This document shows, in pieces, positions 24,837-35,851 of a stretch of 64,000 nt of DNA. The first letter of the stretch is position 1; every line of letters starts with the position of its first letter. The notes under the pieces are model-generated. The model ran no database searches. It had not been told where the DNA came from and worked only from the letters and a program-made list of their open reading frames with translations. The DNA is from Vibrio stylophorae (lineage in GTDB: Bacteria; Pseudomonadota; Gammaproteobacteria; Enterobacterales; Vibrionaceae), in the NCBI RefSeq assembly GCF_921293875.1, contig NZ_CAKLDI010000001.1, forward strand, positions 372,001-436,000, written 5' to 3'. The translations under genes and the position numbers were made by a program.

Positions 24837-27464
24837 TTAATGAATGGGCTGATGCGGCAGGCGGCGTTTTTGATTCCAAGCCATGAGTCCAACCAAGAAA
24901 AGAACGGGAATAAACAGCCACTCTTTCATCGGCCGATCGGCCGGCAAAATGACCTGTTCAATTTGCCAGTCAAATTGAATTTTGGCTTTATCCGCAGGGC
25001 TATCAAAGGCCACCATATCGACGATCAATTGCTCATTGCGTTCGCTGAGTATTAGTCCAGTTGATTCAACGCGCGCCAGTCCGCCTTTGGCTTTTTCATC
25101 AAAGGGAAGATGAACAATTTTACTGACTTCATCACCTTCAATCGTCAGCCCAGAAACTTGCAAATTAAGTGGCTCACCAATGGCAAGTTGATCGGCGATT
25201 TCAACTAGCTGGCTTCCAGGATAGGTTTCAGTCGCGGGATAGATTTTGTCCCACCAAAAACCCGGACGAAATAGGCTAAAGGTAAAGACCAGCAGTAGTA
25301 AGGTTTCCCACCATTTATTGCGGGTCAGCCAATAGCCTTGGGTGGCGGCCGAAAAGAGCAAAATGGCAATGGTGGCGGAGGTTACGGTTAAGGCAAGGTG
25401 CCACAGTGAATCAATGCCTATCATCAATAGTTGGGTATTGAAGATAAACATAAAGGGCAAAATCGCGGTGCGAATATCGTAAGTGAAACCTTGAATACCG
25501 GTTCGAATTGGATCTGATTTTGCGATTGCGGCTGCGGCAAAAGCCGCAAGCCCCACCGGCGGCGTGTCGTCAGCTAAGATGCCAAAATAGAAGACAAATA
25601 GATGAACAGCAATGAGCGGTACAATCAGGCCATGTTGGCCGCCAAGTTCCACAATCACGGGTGCCATGAGGGTCGAAACCACAATATAGTTAGCTGTGGT
25701 GGGCAGGCCCATTCCTAGTAATAGGCTGATCACTGCGGTAAAGATCAACATCAAAATCATATTACCGCCAGAGATAAACTCGACAAATTCAGTCAAAATT
25801 AAGCCGATCCCTGTCAGCGTGACGACGCCAACCACAACCCCAGCCGCAGCTGTTGCAACACCTATTCCAATCATATTGCGCGCACCAATCACCATGCTTT
25901 CAAGCACATCTCGACAGCCACTGCGTAAGCTGGCTTGCTCGGCGTTTTCATGATCATTGGATAAATGCATTTGGCGGCGGAAATAGCGAATCAATGGATG
26001 CTGAGTGATCAAAATAAAGATCATCATGCAGCTAGCCCAAAATGCGGAAAGCCCAGGAGATAAACGCTCTACGGTTAAGCACCAGACCAATATCACAATG
26101 GGTAGTAAAAAATGCAGGCCCGAAAGAAAGGTCGGTAGTGGTGCTGGCAGCTCATCAAACTGCTGATCATGATTATAAATTTCAGGGGCGTAATAGCGCG
26201 CTGAAATACGAATCAGTCCAAGATAGGCAGTGATGGACAGCACCAGAACAAAATAGATGGTTGCGGCACCTAGCGCAGTTTTGACCCAGCTGAGTCCGTA
26301 GTAAAAGAAAAAGCTTAAGGCGATGACTAGGGTGGGGATGGTGAGCCAATAGAGGCTTTTTATCACAAAGCACATGGTGGCGGATTGCGCCAATGCACGC
26401 TCAGATTGATGGCGCGGTAATCCTTGCATGCCTGCTTTTAGCGCTTCTAAGTGAACGATATAAAGCAAGGCAATATAGGAGATGATCGCAGGTAAGAAGG
26501 CGTGTTTGATGACCTCGATATAAGAGATCCCCACATACTCCACCATTAAAAATGCCGCTGCGCCCATAACTGGCGGTGTGAGCTGACCATTGGTGGAAGC
26601 GGCCACTTCTACCGCGCCTGCTTTGGTGCCAGGAAAGCCAACGCGCTTCATCAGTGGAATCGTAAAGGTCCCCGTGGTCACCACATTGGCAATAGAAGAT
26701 CCTGAAACCATGCCAGAAAGCCCAGAGGCGACGACTGACGCTTTCGCAGGGCCACCACGCATATGCCCCAATAGGGAAAATGCGACGCGAATGAAATAAC
26801 TGCCTGCCCCTGCTTTTTCAAGCATGGCGCCAAAGAGTACAAAGAGAAACACAAAGGTCACTGAAACCCGCAGGGCGACACCAAAAACGCCTTCAGTAGT
26901 CAACCAAAGGTGTGACATCGCCTTATTAATGCTCGCACCTTTATGTGCGATTACATCGGGCATATAGGGGCCAGCAAAGGCATAGGTTAAAAAGAGTGTG
27001 GCGACAATCATTAATGGTGCGCCCAGTGCACGACGTGTCGCTTCGAGTAGTAGCACCATACCAATCACTGCAAAGATGATATCCATTTGGGTTGGCGCGC
27101 CTGCTCGATTGGCCAATTGTTCATGGAAAATATAGATATAGGCCGCGGCAAAGCTGCCAAACAAAGCAAAGATCCAATCAAATAGTGGAATGCGATCACG
27201 CGGTGAGCGACGAAATGCAGGGTAGGCCATAAAGGCTAAAAATACAGCAAAGGCGAGGTGAATAGAGCGCGCCTGCGTGCTGGTAAATACACCAATATTG
27301 AAATCTGTTGGAAAAGGCGATGCATACCACAGCTGAAAAAATGACCAGCAAAGTGGTACATACCAAAGAAGATGGCGTGCAAAGCCTTGTGGATTACGTG
27401 CACCAGAGTCGGCTTGAGCGACCATTTCCTGTGCATCTTGCGCGGTTGCGTGGGGCTGATTCAT
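24837..27464 (-). CDS. TRAP transporter fused permease (DctQM type) with DUF3394
   Basis: 875 residues. An N-terminal set of helices (about 35-200) carries the small-permease part. The DctM-type large permease follows (about 130-690) with GLSGMVSGSSIANVVTTGTFTIPLMK and VGLPTTANYIVVSTLMAP-like motifs (here GMGLPTTANYIV), FYFGILADDTPPVGLAAFAAAAIAKSDP and FTYDIRTAILPFMFIFN. A DUF3394 domain ends the protein (about 720-850), with a last helix LFIPVLFLVGLMAW. This architecture pairs with TAXI-type binding proteins, and one is encoded 111 bp upstream. Transport is secondary, coupled to Na+ or H+. Related systems take up small acids or amino acids; the substrate here is unknown. Confidence 0.9.
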   Translation of the reverse strand: MNQPHATAQDAQEMVAQADSGARNPQGFARHLLWYVPLCWSFFQLWYASPFPTDFNIGVFTSTQARSIHLAFAVFLAFMAYPAFRRSPRDRIPLFDWIFALFGSFAAAYIYIFHEQLANRAGAPTQMDIIFAVIGMVLLLEATRRALGAPLMIVATLFLTYAFAGPYMPDVIAHKGASINKAMSHLWLTTEGVFGVALRVSVTFVFLFVLFGAMLEKAGAGSYFIRVAFSLLGHMRGGPAKASVVASGLSGMVSGSSIANVVTTGTFTIPLMKRVGFPGTKAGAVEVAASTNGQLTPPVMGAAAFLMVEYVGISYIEVIKHAFLPAIISYIALLYIVHLEALKAGMQGLPRHQSERALAQSATMCFVIKSLYWLTIPTLVIALSFFFYYGLSWVKTALGAATIYFVLVLSITAYLGLIRISARYYAPEIYNHDQQFDELPAPLPTFLSGLHFLLPIVILVWCLTVERLSPGLSAFWASCMMIFILITQHPLIRYFRRQMHLSNDHENAEQASLRSGCRDVLESMVIGARNMIGIGVATAAAGVVVGVVTLTGIGLILTEFVEFISGGNMILMLIFTAVISLLLGMGLPTTANYIVVSTLMAPVIVELGGQHGLIVPLIAVHLFVFYFGILADDTPPVGLAAFAAAAIAKSDPIRTGIQGFTYDIRTAILPFMFIFNTQLLMIGIDSLWHLALTVTSATIAILLFSAATQGYWLTRNKWWETLLLLVFTFSLFRPGFWWDKIYPATETYPGSQLVEIADQLAIGEPLNLQVSGLTIEGDEVSKIVHLPFDEKAKGGLARVESTGLILSERNEQLIVDMVAFDSPADKAKIQFDWQIEQVILPADRPMKEWLFIPVLFLVGLMAWNQKRRLPHQPIH

Positions 27465-27513
27465 GCCTGGTCCTTCTTATTATGAATATCAAAATAGCGC
27501 AAAAGGATGGCGC

Positions 27514-27536
27514 AGTGCCGTGAAAAACACGGCACT
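27514..27536 (-). other. Intercistronic hairpin between TAXI protein and TRAP permease
   Basis: AGTGCCGTG-AAAAA-CACGGCACT, perfect nine-base-pair stem, no T run. It probably protects the binding-protein message from 3' decay so that more binding protein than permease is made. Confidence 0.5.
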
Positions 27537-27575
27537 GAGAATGACGAGTATTGAACCCGATATAAGTTAAAGGGA

Positions 27576-28547
27576 TTACTTCAGTAGCCCCACTTCCTTG
27601 TAGTAACGAACCGCGCCTGGGTGCAATGGAATCGAGATGCCATCTTTGACCATGTCCTCTTTTTTGAGGTTGGCAAAGGCTGGGTGCAGGCGTTTAAAGG
27701 TATCGAAATTTTCAAACACGGCTTTGGTCACCACATAGGCGGTTTCTTCTGACATCGCTGTGGTAGTGACTAAGGTCGCAGCTACGCCAAAGCTTTGAAT
27801 GTCTTTATCTGTACCTCGGTATGTACCCGCAGGTAGCGTGGTTTTCGCGTAATAACTGTTGTCTTTGACCAGTTTGTTTACTTCAGGGCCTTTAGCGCTG
27901 ATCAGGACGGCATCGCAAGAGGTGGTCGCCTCTTTAATGGATCCATTGGGGTGGCCAACGACGTAAACAAAGGCATCAATTTTATTGTCACATAGGGCTT
28001 GTGAGCGCTCGGAACCTTTAAATTCAGCCGGTAGGGCAAAATCAGATTTATCCCATCCCATGGCCGCCATTACCACTTCCATAGTCGCGCGATCACCAGA
28101 ACCAGGGTTACCGATATTGACACGCTTGCCTTTTAAATCGCTTAGATTAGTGATTCCAGCATCCTTGCGCGCAATGATATTGAAAGGTTCAGTTTGTAGT
28201 GAAAAGAGTGCGCGAAGGTTTGGCATTGCGCCAAGCTCTTTAAATTGATTGGAGCCATTAAAGGCATGGTATTGCCAATCAGATTGCACAATACCGAGAT
28301 CCAATTCGCCAGAGCGCATGGTGTTGATGTTGTAGATAGAGCCGCCTGTGGATTCGACGTTACAGCGGACTTGATGATCTTTTCGATCTTTATTCACAAG
28401 TCGGCAAATCGCACCACCTGTTGGATAGTAGACGCCGGTGACTGAGCCAGTACCAATTGTAATGAACTCTTGCGCTTGCGCAGTACCAGCCGCCGCTGCA
28501 AGACCAATCGCAAGGCCTGTTGCTTTGAGGAGCGTGGAGAATCTCAT
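27576..28547 (-). CDS. TAXI family TRAP transporter periplasmic binding protein
   Basis: 323 residues with a signal peptide (LLKATGLAIGLAAAAGTAQA, cleavage after AQA). The mature N-terminus EFITIGTGSVTGVYYPTGGAICRLVN is diagnostic of TAXI proteins (TRAP-associated extracytoplasmic immunogenic). Then come STGGSIYNINTMRSGELDLGIVQSD, the hinge block GKRVNIGNPGSGDRATMEVVM and VYVVGHPNGSI. It should capture the substrate for the fused permease 111 bp downstream. TAXI systems have been linked to glutamate and other small organic acids; here the surrounding sulfur-amino-acid genes suggest a related compound, which is inference only. Confidence 0.92.
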   Translation of the reverse strand: MRFSTLLKATGLAIGLAAAAGTAQAQEFITIGTGSVTGVYYPTGGAICRLVNKDRKDHQVRCNVESTGGSIYNINTMRSGELDLGIVQSDWQYHAFNGSNQFKELGAMPNLRALFSLQTEPFNIIARKDAGITNLSDLKGKRVNIGNPGSGDRATMEVVMAAMGWDKSDFALPAEFKGSERSQALCDNKIDAFVYVVGHPNGSIKEATTSCDAVLISAKGPEVNKLVKDNSYYAKTTLPAGTYRGTDKDIQSFGVAATLVTTTAMSEETAYVVTKAVFENFDTFKRLHPAFANLKKEDMVKDGISIPLHPGAVRYYKEVGLLK

Positions 28548-28802
28548 AATGTCCCTTCCTTTTCATATGATCATTTCGAGTGTAGTCCACTGTGGATACA
28601 AACTAATGAATATGGATGCGTCATTGCATTGGCCGCAGATGATAGCAAAGAAAAAAATAGAATTTAAAAGATGAAAGCGGATTGGAATGCCCTGAATGGC
28701 GTCGAGAAAGAGGGATAAAAGGAATCAATGCGGTGTTAGAATAGGCTTTGATTCGTAAATTTAATTGTCAAGATAAATAATATTTTTGGTGATTTTGAGA
28801 GC

Positions 28803-28824
28803 AGGCGCACGATTAAGTGCGCCT
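28803..28824 (-). terminator. Possible terminator after argR
   Basis: AGGCGCAC-GATTAA-GTGCGCCT, eight-base-pair stem 15 bp after the argR stop. No good T run follows on the minus strand, so it may be only a 3'-stabilising hairpin. Confidence 0.45.
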
Positions 28825-28838
28825 CAATTTGCGGTGAA

Positions 28839-29309
28839 TTAGCGTTTATAGCCAAACAATTCACAAACCGATTTAAAGAGTTTGGTTGTTGCCGTTTCTT
28901 TGGTTGGGGTGATAAAGAGGGTATCGTCACCTGCAACAACGCCAAGAATACCTTCGGCTTTGCCTAAAGAATCAAGCAAGCGTGCAATCAGCTGCGCTGC
29001 ACCTGGTCCGGTATGAATCACCACAAGGTAATCGTTGTGGTCAATTTCCATTACCAACTCTTTGAGTGGGCTTGAGGTGGTCGGTACACCCAGCTCTGCT
29101 GGCATGCAGTAAACCATCTCCATTTTTGCATTGCGCGTACGCACTGCACCAAATTTGGTCAACATCCGTGACACTTTGGATTGGTTAATATTTTCAAAAC
29201 CTTCGTGTTTTAGCGCCTCAACAATCTCTCCCTGAGAGCTGAACTTTTCTTCCTTTAAAATGGCTTTAAACGCTTTGGTCAGTTGTTCTTGCTTATCTGA
29301 GCTACGCAT
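28839..29309 (-). CDS. argR: Arginine repressor (ArgR)
   Basis: 156 residues, full family length. The N-terminal winged helix-turn-helix (about 5-70) has [28 protein letters not shown], whose recognition helix carries QSKVSR. The C-terminal trimerisation and arginine-binding part includes [14 protein letters not shown] and [13 protein letters not shown] with the Asp pair that contacts arginine. As a hexamer with L-arginine it represses arginine synthesis genes and often itself. It is divergent from mdh, as in E. coli and Vibrio. The gap has ATTCA-containing palindromes that might be weak ARG boxes. Confidence 0.96.
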   Translation of the reverse strand: MRSSDKQEQLTKAFKAILKEEKFSSQGEIVEALKHEGFENINQSKVSRMLTKFGAVRTRNAKMEMVYCMPAELGVPTTSSPLKELVMEIDHNDYLVVIHTGPGAAQLIARLLDSLGKAEGILGVVAGDDTLFITPTKETATTKLFKSVCELFGYKR

Positions 29310-29629
29310 AGATTTGAATACCGAGGGTTGAAAAATGCTATTTTTGCATATTCATGCAGCTTGCCGCAAAAAAAGATGCGATAGTTTGTGTTCAGCTTCG
29401 CGATCTTTACTTAATGTGTGAAATTTAAGCATGTTTATGCATTTCGCCAAAAATAGACCAGATCTTCGGAAAAATCCTGCAATTATGCATGGAAAATGAT
29501 CCCGTCTGCGCAAGGTCGCAAAGCTGTTGTTACAAGATTGTTTTTAAATTGGTCATGGGATAGTTTGGTAACAGGTCTGAAACATAATAATAGTCTGATA
29601 ATCACTCTTACGAATGTAAGGAGATAATT
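29310..29629. promoter_or_regulatory. argR-mdh divergent promoter region
   Basis: 320 bp without a gene. TGCAT-ATTC-ATGCA (29345-29358) is a palindrome containing the ARG half-site ATTCA. Two further ATGCAT elements lie at 29437-29442 and 29485-29490. I see no full ARG box and cannot place promoters firmly. Confidence 0.35.
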
Positions 29630-30577
29630 ATGAAAGTGGCTGTAATTGGAGCTGCGGGGGGGATTGGCCAGGCACTCGCCTTGCTACTCAAGACCCAGCT
29701 ACCACCAAAAACTGTATTGTCTCTCTACGATGTTGCGCCAGTGACCCCTGGTGTGGCCAAGGATCTGAGCCATATTCCGACAGATGTTGTTGTCGAAGGT
29801 TTTGCCGGTGACGATCCAACGCCAGCGCTGCAAGGCGCGGATATCGTGATGATCTCTGCAGGTGTTGCACGTAAGCCAGGTATGGATCGTGCGGATCTTT
29901 TTAACGTGAATGCGGGCATTGTAAAGTCTTTGGCTGAAGTGATTGCCAAAGTGTGTCCTAAGGCTTGTGTTGGCATTATTACCAACCCAGTCAATACCAC
30001 AGTGGCGATTGCCGCTGAAGTCCTTAAGAAAGCGGGTGTTTACGATCCGCGCAAATTGTTTGGTGTAACTACCTTGGATGTAATTCGGTCTGAAACCTTT
30101 GTTTCTGAGCTGAAAGGCAAGCCACTCGGCAGCTTTACGGTGCCAGTGATTGGTGGCCATTCCGGTGTGACCATTTTACCGCTGCTCTCACAAATCGAGG
30201 GTGTTGCGTTTAGTGATGAGGAAATTGCGCAGCTCACCCATCGAATTCAAAATGCGGGTACGGAAGTGGTAGAAGCAAAGGCGGGTGGTGGCTCTGCAAC
30301 GCTGTCTATGGGGCAGGCGGGCTGCCGTTTTACATTATCGCTACTGCGCGCGTTACAAGGCGAACGCAATGTGGTGGAGTGTGCTTACGTCGAAGGTAAA
30401 AGTACGCATAATCGATTCTTTTCACAACCGCTGCTACTTGGGCGTGAAGGGGTTGAACAAGTGCTTGACTATGGCGTCGTGAGTGCTTTTGAACAGCAAG
30501 CGATTGAGACAATGCAGCCGATTTTGGCGAAAGACATTGTTACAGGAGAAGAGTTTGTCGCTGAAGCAGTGATTTAA
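29630..30577 (+). CDS. mdh: Malate dehydrogenase (NAD)
   Basis: 315 residues, close to the 312 of E. coli. It oxidises malate to oxaloacetate in the TCA cycle. The dinucleotide-binding glycines are [14 protein letters not shown], the active-site loop Arg's appear in [12 protein letters not shown], the Asp-Arg pair in [12 protein letters not shown] and the proton-relay His in [13 protein letters not shown]. The ATG follows AGGAG by seven bases. The gene is divergent from argR and ends with a good terminator. Confidence 0.98.
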   Translation: MKVAVIGAAGGIGQALALLLKTQLPPKTVLSLYDVAPVTPGVAKDLSHIPTDVVVEGFAGDDPTPALQGADIVMISAGVARKPGMDRADLFNVNAGIVKSLAEVIAKVCPKACVGIITNPVNTTVAIAAEVLKKAGVYDPRKLFGVTTLDVIRSETFVSELKGKPLGSFTVPVIGGHSGVTILPLLSQIEGVAFSDEEIAQLTHRIQNAGTEVVEAKAGGGSATLSMGQAGCRFTLSLLRALQGERNVVECAYVEGKSTHNRFFSQPLLLGREGVEQVLDYGVVSAFEQQAIETMQPILAKDIVTGEEFVAEAVI

Positions 30578-30600
30578 TTGTTCTCATTTGGAAATGCATA

Positions 30601-30629
30601 AAAACGGCCACATCATGTGGCCGTTTTTA
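30601..30629. terminator. mdh/ispB terminator
   Basis: AAAACGGCCACAT-CATG-type hairpin (arms AAAACGGCCACA and TGTGGCCGTTTT) between convergent mdh and ispB, usable on both strands. Confidence 0.88.
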
Positions 30630-30677
30630 TTTGGATCTGAATGGATCTAAATTGATCCTATGATATGTATGCGAGCC

Positions 30678-31649
30678 TTAGCTACGACGTTCAACCGCAA
30701 TGTGTGCAACTGCAATCAAGGCCTGCTTGTAAATGGAGTCTGGAATTGGCGCGAGTGCATCAATGGCTTTTTGCGCTTCCATTTGCGCGCGGGTTTCAGT
30801 GTAAGCCAGCGAGCCAACGCGTTCCATGCAAGCGAGGATGGGTTGTAACAGTGCTCGGCCATTACCTTGCTCAATGGCTTGGCGAATCATAATTTGCTCT
30901 TCTGCGGTGCCATGGGTCATCGCATGTAAAAGCGGTAGCGTAGGTTTACCTTCCGCTAAGTCATCGCCCGCTTGCTTACCCATCTCTTCGTCTGATGCCG
31001 TGTAGTCCAGTGCATCATCGATCAATTGAAATGCCGTACCGAGGTAGCGACCATAATCTTGCATCGCAATTTCTTGTTCTGTGGTGGCACCCGCGAGCAC
31101 GGCGCTCACTTGGGTGGCGACTTCAAATAAGCGTGCCGTTTTTGAGTAAATGACTTGCATATAACTGTCTTCAGTTACATGTGGATCATTGCAGTTAATG
31201 AGCTGGTGGACTTCACCTTCGGCGATTACATTGACTGCTTCGCTCATTAATTCAAGGACGCGAAGTGAGCCAAGTTTGGTCATCATTTGAAAGGCGCGGG
31301 TGTAGATATAATCACCGACCAAAACGCTGGCAGCATTGCCGAATTCGGCATTAGCGGTGGCTTTGCCACGACGCAATTCTGATTCATCAACCACATCATC
31401 ATGAAGCAGTGTTGCGGTGTGAATGAATTCGATATAAGCCGCACTCATCAGATGCTTATCACCTTGATAATTGAGCGCTTTAGCTGCTAATACCGCCAAT
31501 GTTGGGCGAATACGTTTGCCGCCGCCACTGATGATATAAAAGCCAAGTTGATTGATCAGCGCGACAGGCGAATTGAGCTGGTCAAGAATGTGTTGATTGA
31601 CGGCATTCATATCGCTTTCAATCAGTTGAGTGATTGCTTTGAAGTCCAT
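30678..31649 (-). CDS. ispB: Octaprenyl diphosphate synthase (IspB)
   Basis: 323 residues. It is a trans-prenyltransferase that builds the C40 side chain of ubiquinone and menaquinone from FPP and IPP. Both Asp-rich motifs are present: LLHDDVVDESELRRGK and FQLIDDALDYTASDEEMGK, with GGKRIRPTLAVLAAKAL and KTARLFEVA. It is divergent from rplU-rpmA-obg, the arrangement of E. coli and Vibrio. The ATG follows AGGA. Confidence 0.96.
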   Translation of the reverse strand: MDFKAITQLIESDMNAVNQHILDQLNSPVALINQLGFYIISGGGKRIRPTLAVLAAKALNYQGDKHLMSAAYIEFIHTATLLHDDVVDESELRRGKATANAEFGNAASVLVGDYIYTRAFQMMTKLGSLRVLELMSEAVNVIAEGEVHQLINCNDPHVTEDSYMQVIYSKTARLFEVATQVSAVLAGATTEQEIAMQDYGRYLGTAFQLIDDALDYTASDEEMGKQAGDDLAEGKPTLPLLHAMTHGTAEEQIMIRQAIEQGNGRALLQPILACMERVGSLAYTETRAQMEAQKAIDALAPIPDSIYKQALIAVAHIAVERRS

Positions 31650-31917
31650 TATTTTTCCTGTGCCTAGCTGTCAAAAAAGCAGATTTATGTATAATTAGCT
31701 ACATGGATTTTACATGAAAACGGCATAGGTGACAGCGTTGATCCTATGTTGGGCGGGCGACGATTCAAGGTTGATCAGCTTTTCACCAATTTTCTTTGTC
31801 GAATGGCTTGTCAGTTGCGATTTAATAACGTAGAATTCGCGCCCTATTGATAAAAGATTTGCGCACACTCAATTGGTCACAATTTGACCTGACTGTGCGG
31901 ATGAAGCGGAGTAAGAA

Positions 31918-32229
31918 ATGTACGCTGTTTTCCAAAGTGGTGGTAAGCAACACCGAGTAAGCGAAGGTCAAACCGTTCGCTTGGAAAAGCTAGACGTTGA
32001 AACTGGTGCGACTGTTGAATTCGACAAAGTGCTACTGGTTGCTAACGGTGAAGAGATCAAAGTAGGTGCGCCTCTTGTTGAAGGTGGCAAAATCACTGCT
32101 GAGGTTGTAACTCACGGTCGTGGCGACAAAGTGAAAATTGTTAAATTCCGTCGTCGTAAGCATTCACGTAAGCAAATGGGCCACCGTCAGTGGTTCACTG
32201 AAGTCAAAATTACTGGCATCAGCGCTTAA
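31918..32229 (+). CDS. rplU: 50S ribosomal protein L21
   Basis: 103 residues starting [25 protein letters not shown], the standard L21 N-terminus, and ending in the basic rRNA-binding part [26 protein letters not shown] precedes the ATG. It is first in the rplU-rpmA pair, and the codon choice is that of a highly expressed gene. Confidence 0.98.
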   Translation: MYAVFQSGGKQHRVSEGQTVRLEKLDVETGATVEFDKVLLVANGEEIKVGAPLVEGGKITAEVVTHGRGDKVKIVKFRRRKHSRKQMGHRQWFTEVKITGISA

Positions 32230-32247
32230 GTTAAGGAGAAGGATTAG

Positions 32248-32505
<258 letters not shown>

Positions 32506-32524
32506 GCCAATCGGTACGAATGAC

Positions 32525-32553
32525 AAAGCCCTGCCTTATGGCGGGGCTTTTTA
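32525..32553 (+). terminator. rpmA terminator
   Basis: AAAGCCCTGCC-TTAT-GGCGGGGCTTTTT hairpin with T run, 20 bp after rpmA. It may be partly read through into obg. Confidence 0.82.
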
Positions 32554-32611
32554 TTAATGGTGCATTACTCACTCTTGAGGCTTTATTCTCTCTGCTGCTG
32601 GGTTAAACTAA

Positions 32612-33820
<1,209 letters not shown>

Positions 33821-33843
33821 TGTAAATTATCGCTTAGTCGAAG

Positions 33844-33876
33844 AAAAAACCGCCGATAAATTCGGCGGTTTTTTTA
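33844..33876 (+). terminator. obg terminator
   Basis: AAAAAACCGCCGA-TAAAT-TCGGCGGTTTTTTT hairpin 24 bp after obg. Confidence 0.9.
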
Positions 33877-33980
33877 TACAAAAAGAGCCCATGATCTAAG
33901 AAAAGTGTGGATTTATATCAATATTCACATTTCACATTTTGTTACACTGAGCGCCATCTGTTGGAAGGAATTGCTCATAC

Positions 33981-34769
33981 ATGATCATACAGGATGTCGA
34001 TGCGCATGGTTATCAGCGCAAGGTCACGCAGCTTGCGATTCTCGCAGGCCAAATGTTATTGCAGCACGGTGCGGAAAGCGCACTGGTTGCAGATATTAGT
34101 CGCCGTTTTGCTTACGCTTTGGGTGCTAAGGATGTTGCTGTGTCGCTCACAGCAAATTCGCTCACCTTAACCACCATTATTAACGATAACTGCATGACCA
34201 CAGTGCGTGAATGCCCAGACAAAGGGATCAACATGCGTGCTGTCACTCAGATTCAGCGCACCTGCATCTTGACCGAAAAAGGGTTACTTGATGCCACGCA
34301 GGCACGATATAAGCTCGATCATATTACCCCGCGACGTTATAACCGCTGGTTGGTGGTACTCATGATTGGCCTGTCGTGTGCGGCATTTTGTCGATTGGCT
34401 GGTGGTGATATCGCAGCGATCCTTTTGACTTTTTTAGCCTCCAGCTGCGGCATGATTGTGCGCCAAGAGATGGGGCACCGTCATTTCAACCCAAGCCTAA
34501 ATTTTGCTGTCACCGCCTTTGTCACCACGCTGGTTGCGGGCATTGGTGAAAAATACCAGATAGGTGATACGCCCTTCTTAGCCATGGCCTCTTCGGTATT
34601 GATGCTAGTTCCCGGCTTTCCTCTAATTAATACCTTTGCTGATATGGTAAAAGGCTATATCAATATGGGCATCGCACGATTTACCTTTGCCAGCTTGTTA
34701 ACGTTGGCGACTTGTATTGGCATTGTCGCGGCAATGAAGGTACTTGGTGTTTGGGGGTGGATCATATGA
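33981..34769 (+). CDS. yjjP: YjjP-like ThrE-family exporter subunit
   Basis: 262 residues. The N-terminal half is soluble (about 1-115) with LAGQMLLQHGAESALVADISRR, the typical ThrE N-terminal motif of E. coli YjjP. The C-terminal half has about five hydrophobic helices, with LASSCGMIVRQEMGHRHFNPSLNF and VLMLVPGFPLINTFADMVKG. YjjP works together with the small YjjB; the E. coli pair exports succinate, while ThrE homologues export threonine and serine. Its stop overlaps the yjjB start (ATGA), so the two are coupled. Confidence 0.85.
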   Translation: MIIQDVDAHGYQRKVTQLAILAGQMLLQHGAESALVADISRRFAYALGAKDVAVSLTANSLTLTTIINDNCMTTVRECPDKGINMRAVTQIQRTCILTEKGLLDATQARYKLDHITPRRYNRWLVVLMIGLSCAAFCRLAGGDIAAILLTFLASSCGMIVRQEMGHRHFNPSLNFAVTAFVTTLVAGIGEKYQIGDTPFLAMASSVLMLVPGFPLINTFADMVKGYINMGIARFTFASLLTLATCIGIVAAMKVLGVWGWII

Positions 34770-35251
34770 TCGTGGATATCAACTGGCTGGATCTTTTAAT
34801 TGGTCTTGCCCATGACATGTTCTTTGCATCGATTCCAGCGGTTGGATTTGCGCTGGTGTTTAATGTGCCGGAGCGCGCATTGAAATATTGCGCCATGGGT
34901 GGTGCTTTGGGTCATGGCATGCGCTATGTGCTGATGCAATTTGGTATGCCTATTGAGTGGGGGACCTTAGCTGCGGCGACCACAGTTGGCATGATCGGTG
35001 TTTATTGGTCGCATCGCTTTTTGGCGCATCCTAAAGTGTTTACTGTGGCAGCGATGATTCCTATGGTGCCAGGCGTTTTTGCTTATAAGGCGATGATTGC
35101 CATGGTTGAGATTAACGAGCAAGGCTATAGCCCTGAGCTTTGGGCGATGGTCATGGATAATTTTATTAAGGCCATGTTTATTATTGCTTCCTTGGCGATT
35201 GGGCTTGCGATGCCTGGACTGTTATTTTATCGTCGACGTCCGGTTATTTAA
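34766..35251 (+). CDS. yjjB: YjjB-like ThrE_2 exporter subunit
   Basis: 161 residues from the ATG at 34766, which overlaps the yjjP stop by four bases. It has about four to five hydrophobic helices with IPAVGFALVFNVPERALKYC, GALGHGMRYVLM and the PMVPGVFAYKAMIAMVEI motif that mirrors the last part of YjjP's membrane domain. It completes the split ThrE-type exporter. folA follows 33 bp later, probably in the same transcript. Confidence 0.85.
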   Translation: MIVDINWLDLLIGLAHDMFFASIPAVGFALVFNVPERALKYCAMGGALGHGMRYVLMQFGMPIEWGTLAAATTVGMIGVYWSHRFLAHPKVFTVAAMIPMVPGVFAYKAMIAMVEINEQGYSPELWAMVMDNFIKAMFIIASLAIGLAMPGLLFYRRRPVI

Positions 35252-35284
35252 CGCCGCTAGCTTCAGTCGATATAAGGATAAACC

Positions 35285-35764
35285 ATGAAAATTAGTATGA
35301 TTGCCGCATTAGCAAAGGATCGTGTGATTGGTCAAGACAATCAAATGCCTTGGCATTTACCGGCTGATTTTGCTTGGTTTAAACGCTGTACTTTAGGCAA
35401 GCCTGTGATTATGGGGCGCAAAACCTATGAGTCCATTGGTCGCCCTCTGCCCGGCCGTCACAATATTGTGATTAGTCGCCAAGCGCCAGCTGATCAAGCG
35501 GTGACTTGGGTCAGTGGTATTGAGCAAGCCATTGAAGCTGCTGGCGATGTTAAAGAGGTGATGATTATTGGCGGTGGCTCTATTTATCGCAGTTGCTTAG
35601 CCACTGCAAATTGCCTGTATCTTACCTTTATCGATGCGCAAGTGGATGGTGACACTCAGTTCCCTGATTGGGGCGATGCTTGGCAACAAACTTATTCTGA
35701 GCATTATTCTGCAGATGATAAAAATGCTTACGATATGGAATTTGCGATTTTAGAGCGGATCTAA
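35285..35764 (+). CDS. folA: Dihydrofolate reductase (FolA)
   Basis: 159 residues, exactly the length of E. coli DHFR. Key parts are [30 protein letters not shown] with the catalytic acidic residue, [25 protein letters not shown] for NADPH, and MIIGGGSIY. It reduces dihydrofolate to tetrahydrofolate. It follows yjjPB closely and ends with its own terminator, convergent with apaH, as in Vibrio. Confidence 0.97.
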   Translation: MKISMIAALAKDRVIGQDNQMPWHLPADFAWFKRCTLGKPVIMGRKTYESIGRPLPGRHNIVISRQAPADQAVTWVSGIEQAIEAAGDVKEVMIIGGGSIYRSCLATANCLYLTFIDAQVDGDTQFPDWGDAWQQTYSEHYSADDKNAYDMEFAILERI

Positions 35765-35782
35765 GCTTGAATTCTGAACAAT

Positions 35783-35807
35783 AAAAAAGCGCCTTTGGCG
35801 CTTTTTT
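35783..35807. terminator. folA/apaH terminator
   Basis: AAAAAAGCGCC-TTT-GGCGCTTTTTT hairpin between convergent folA and apaH; usable on both strands. Confidence 0.9.
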
Positions 35808-35851
35808 ATTGTCTTGGAATGCGAATGGCTACGAGTACGACTCTGGCGCGA

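Noticed and set aside
29345-29490. ARG boxes for argR autoregulation
   Set aside because: Only half-sites and ATGCAT palindromes are visible; no full TGAAT-N4-ATTCA element, so not reported as operators.
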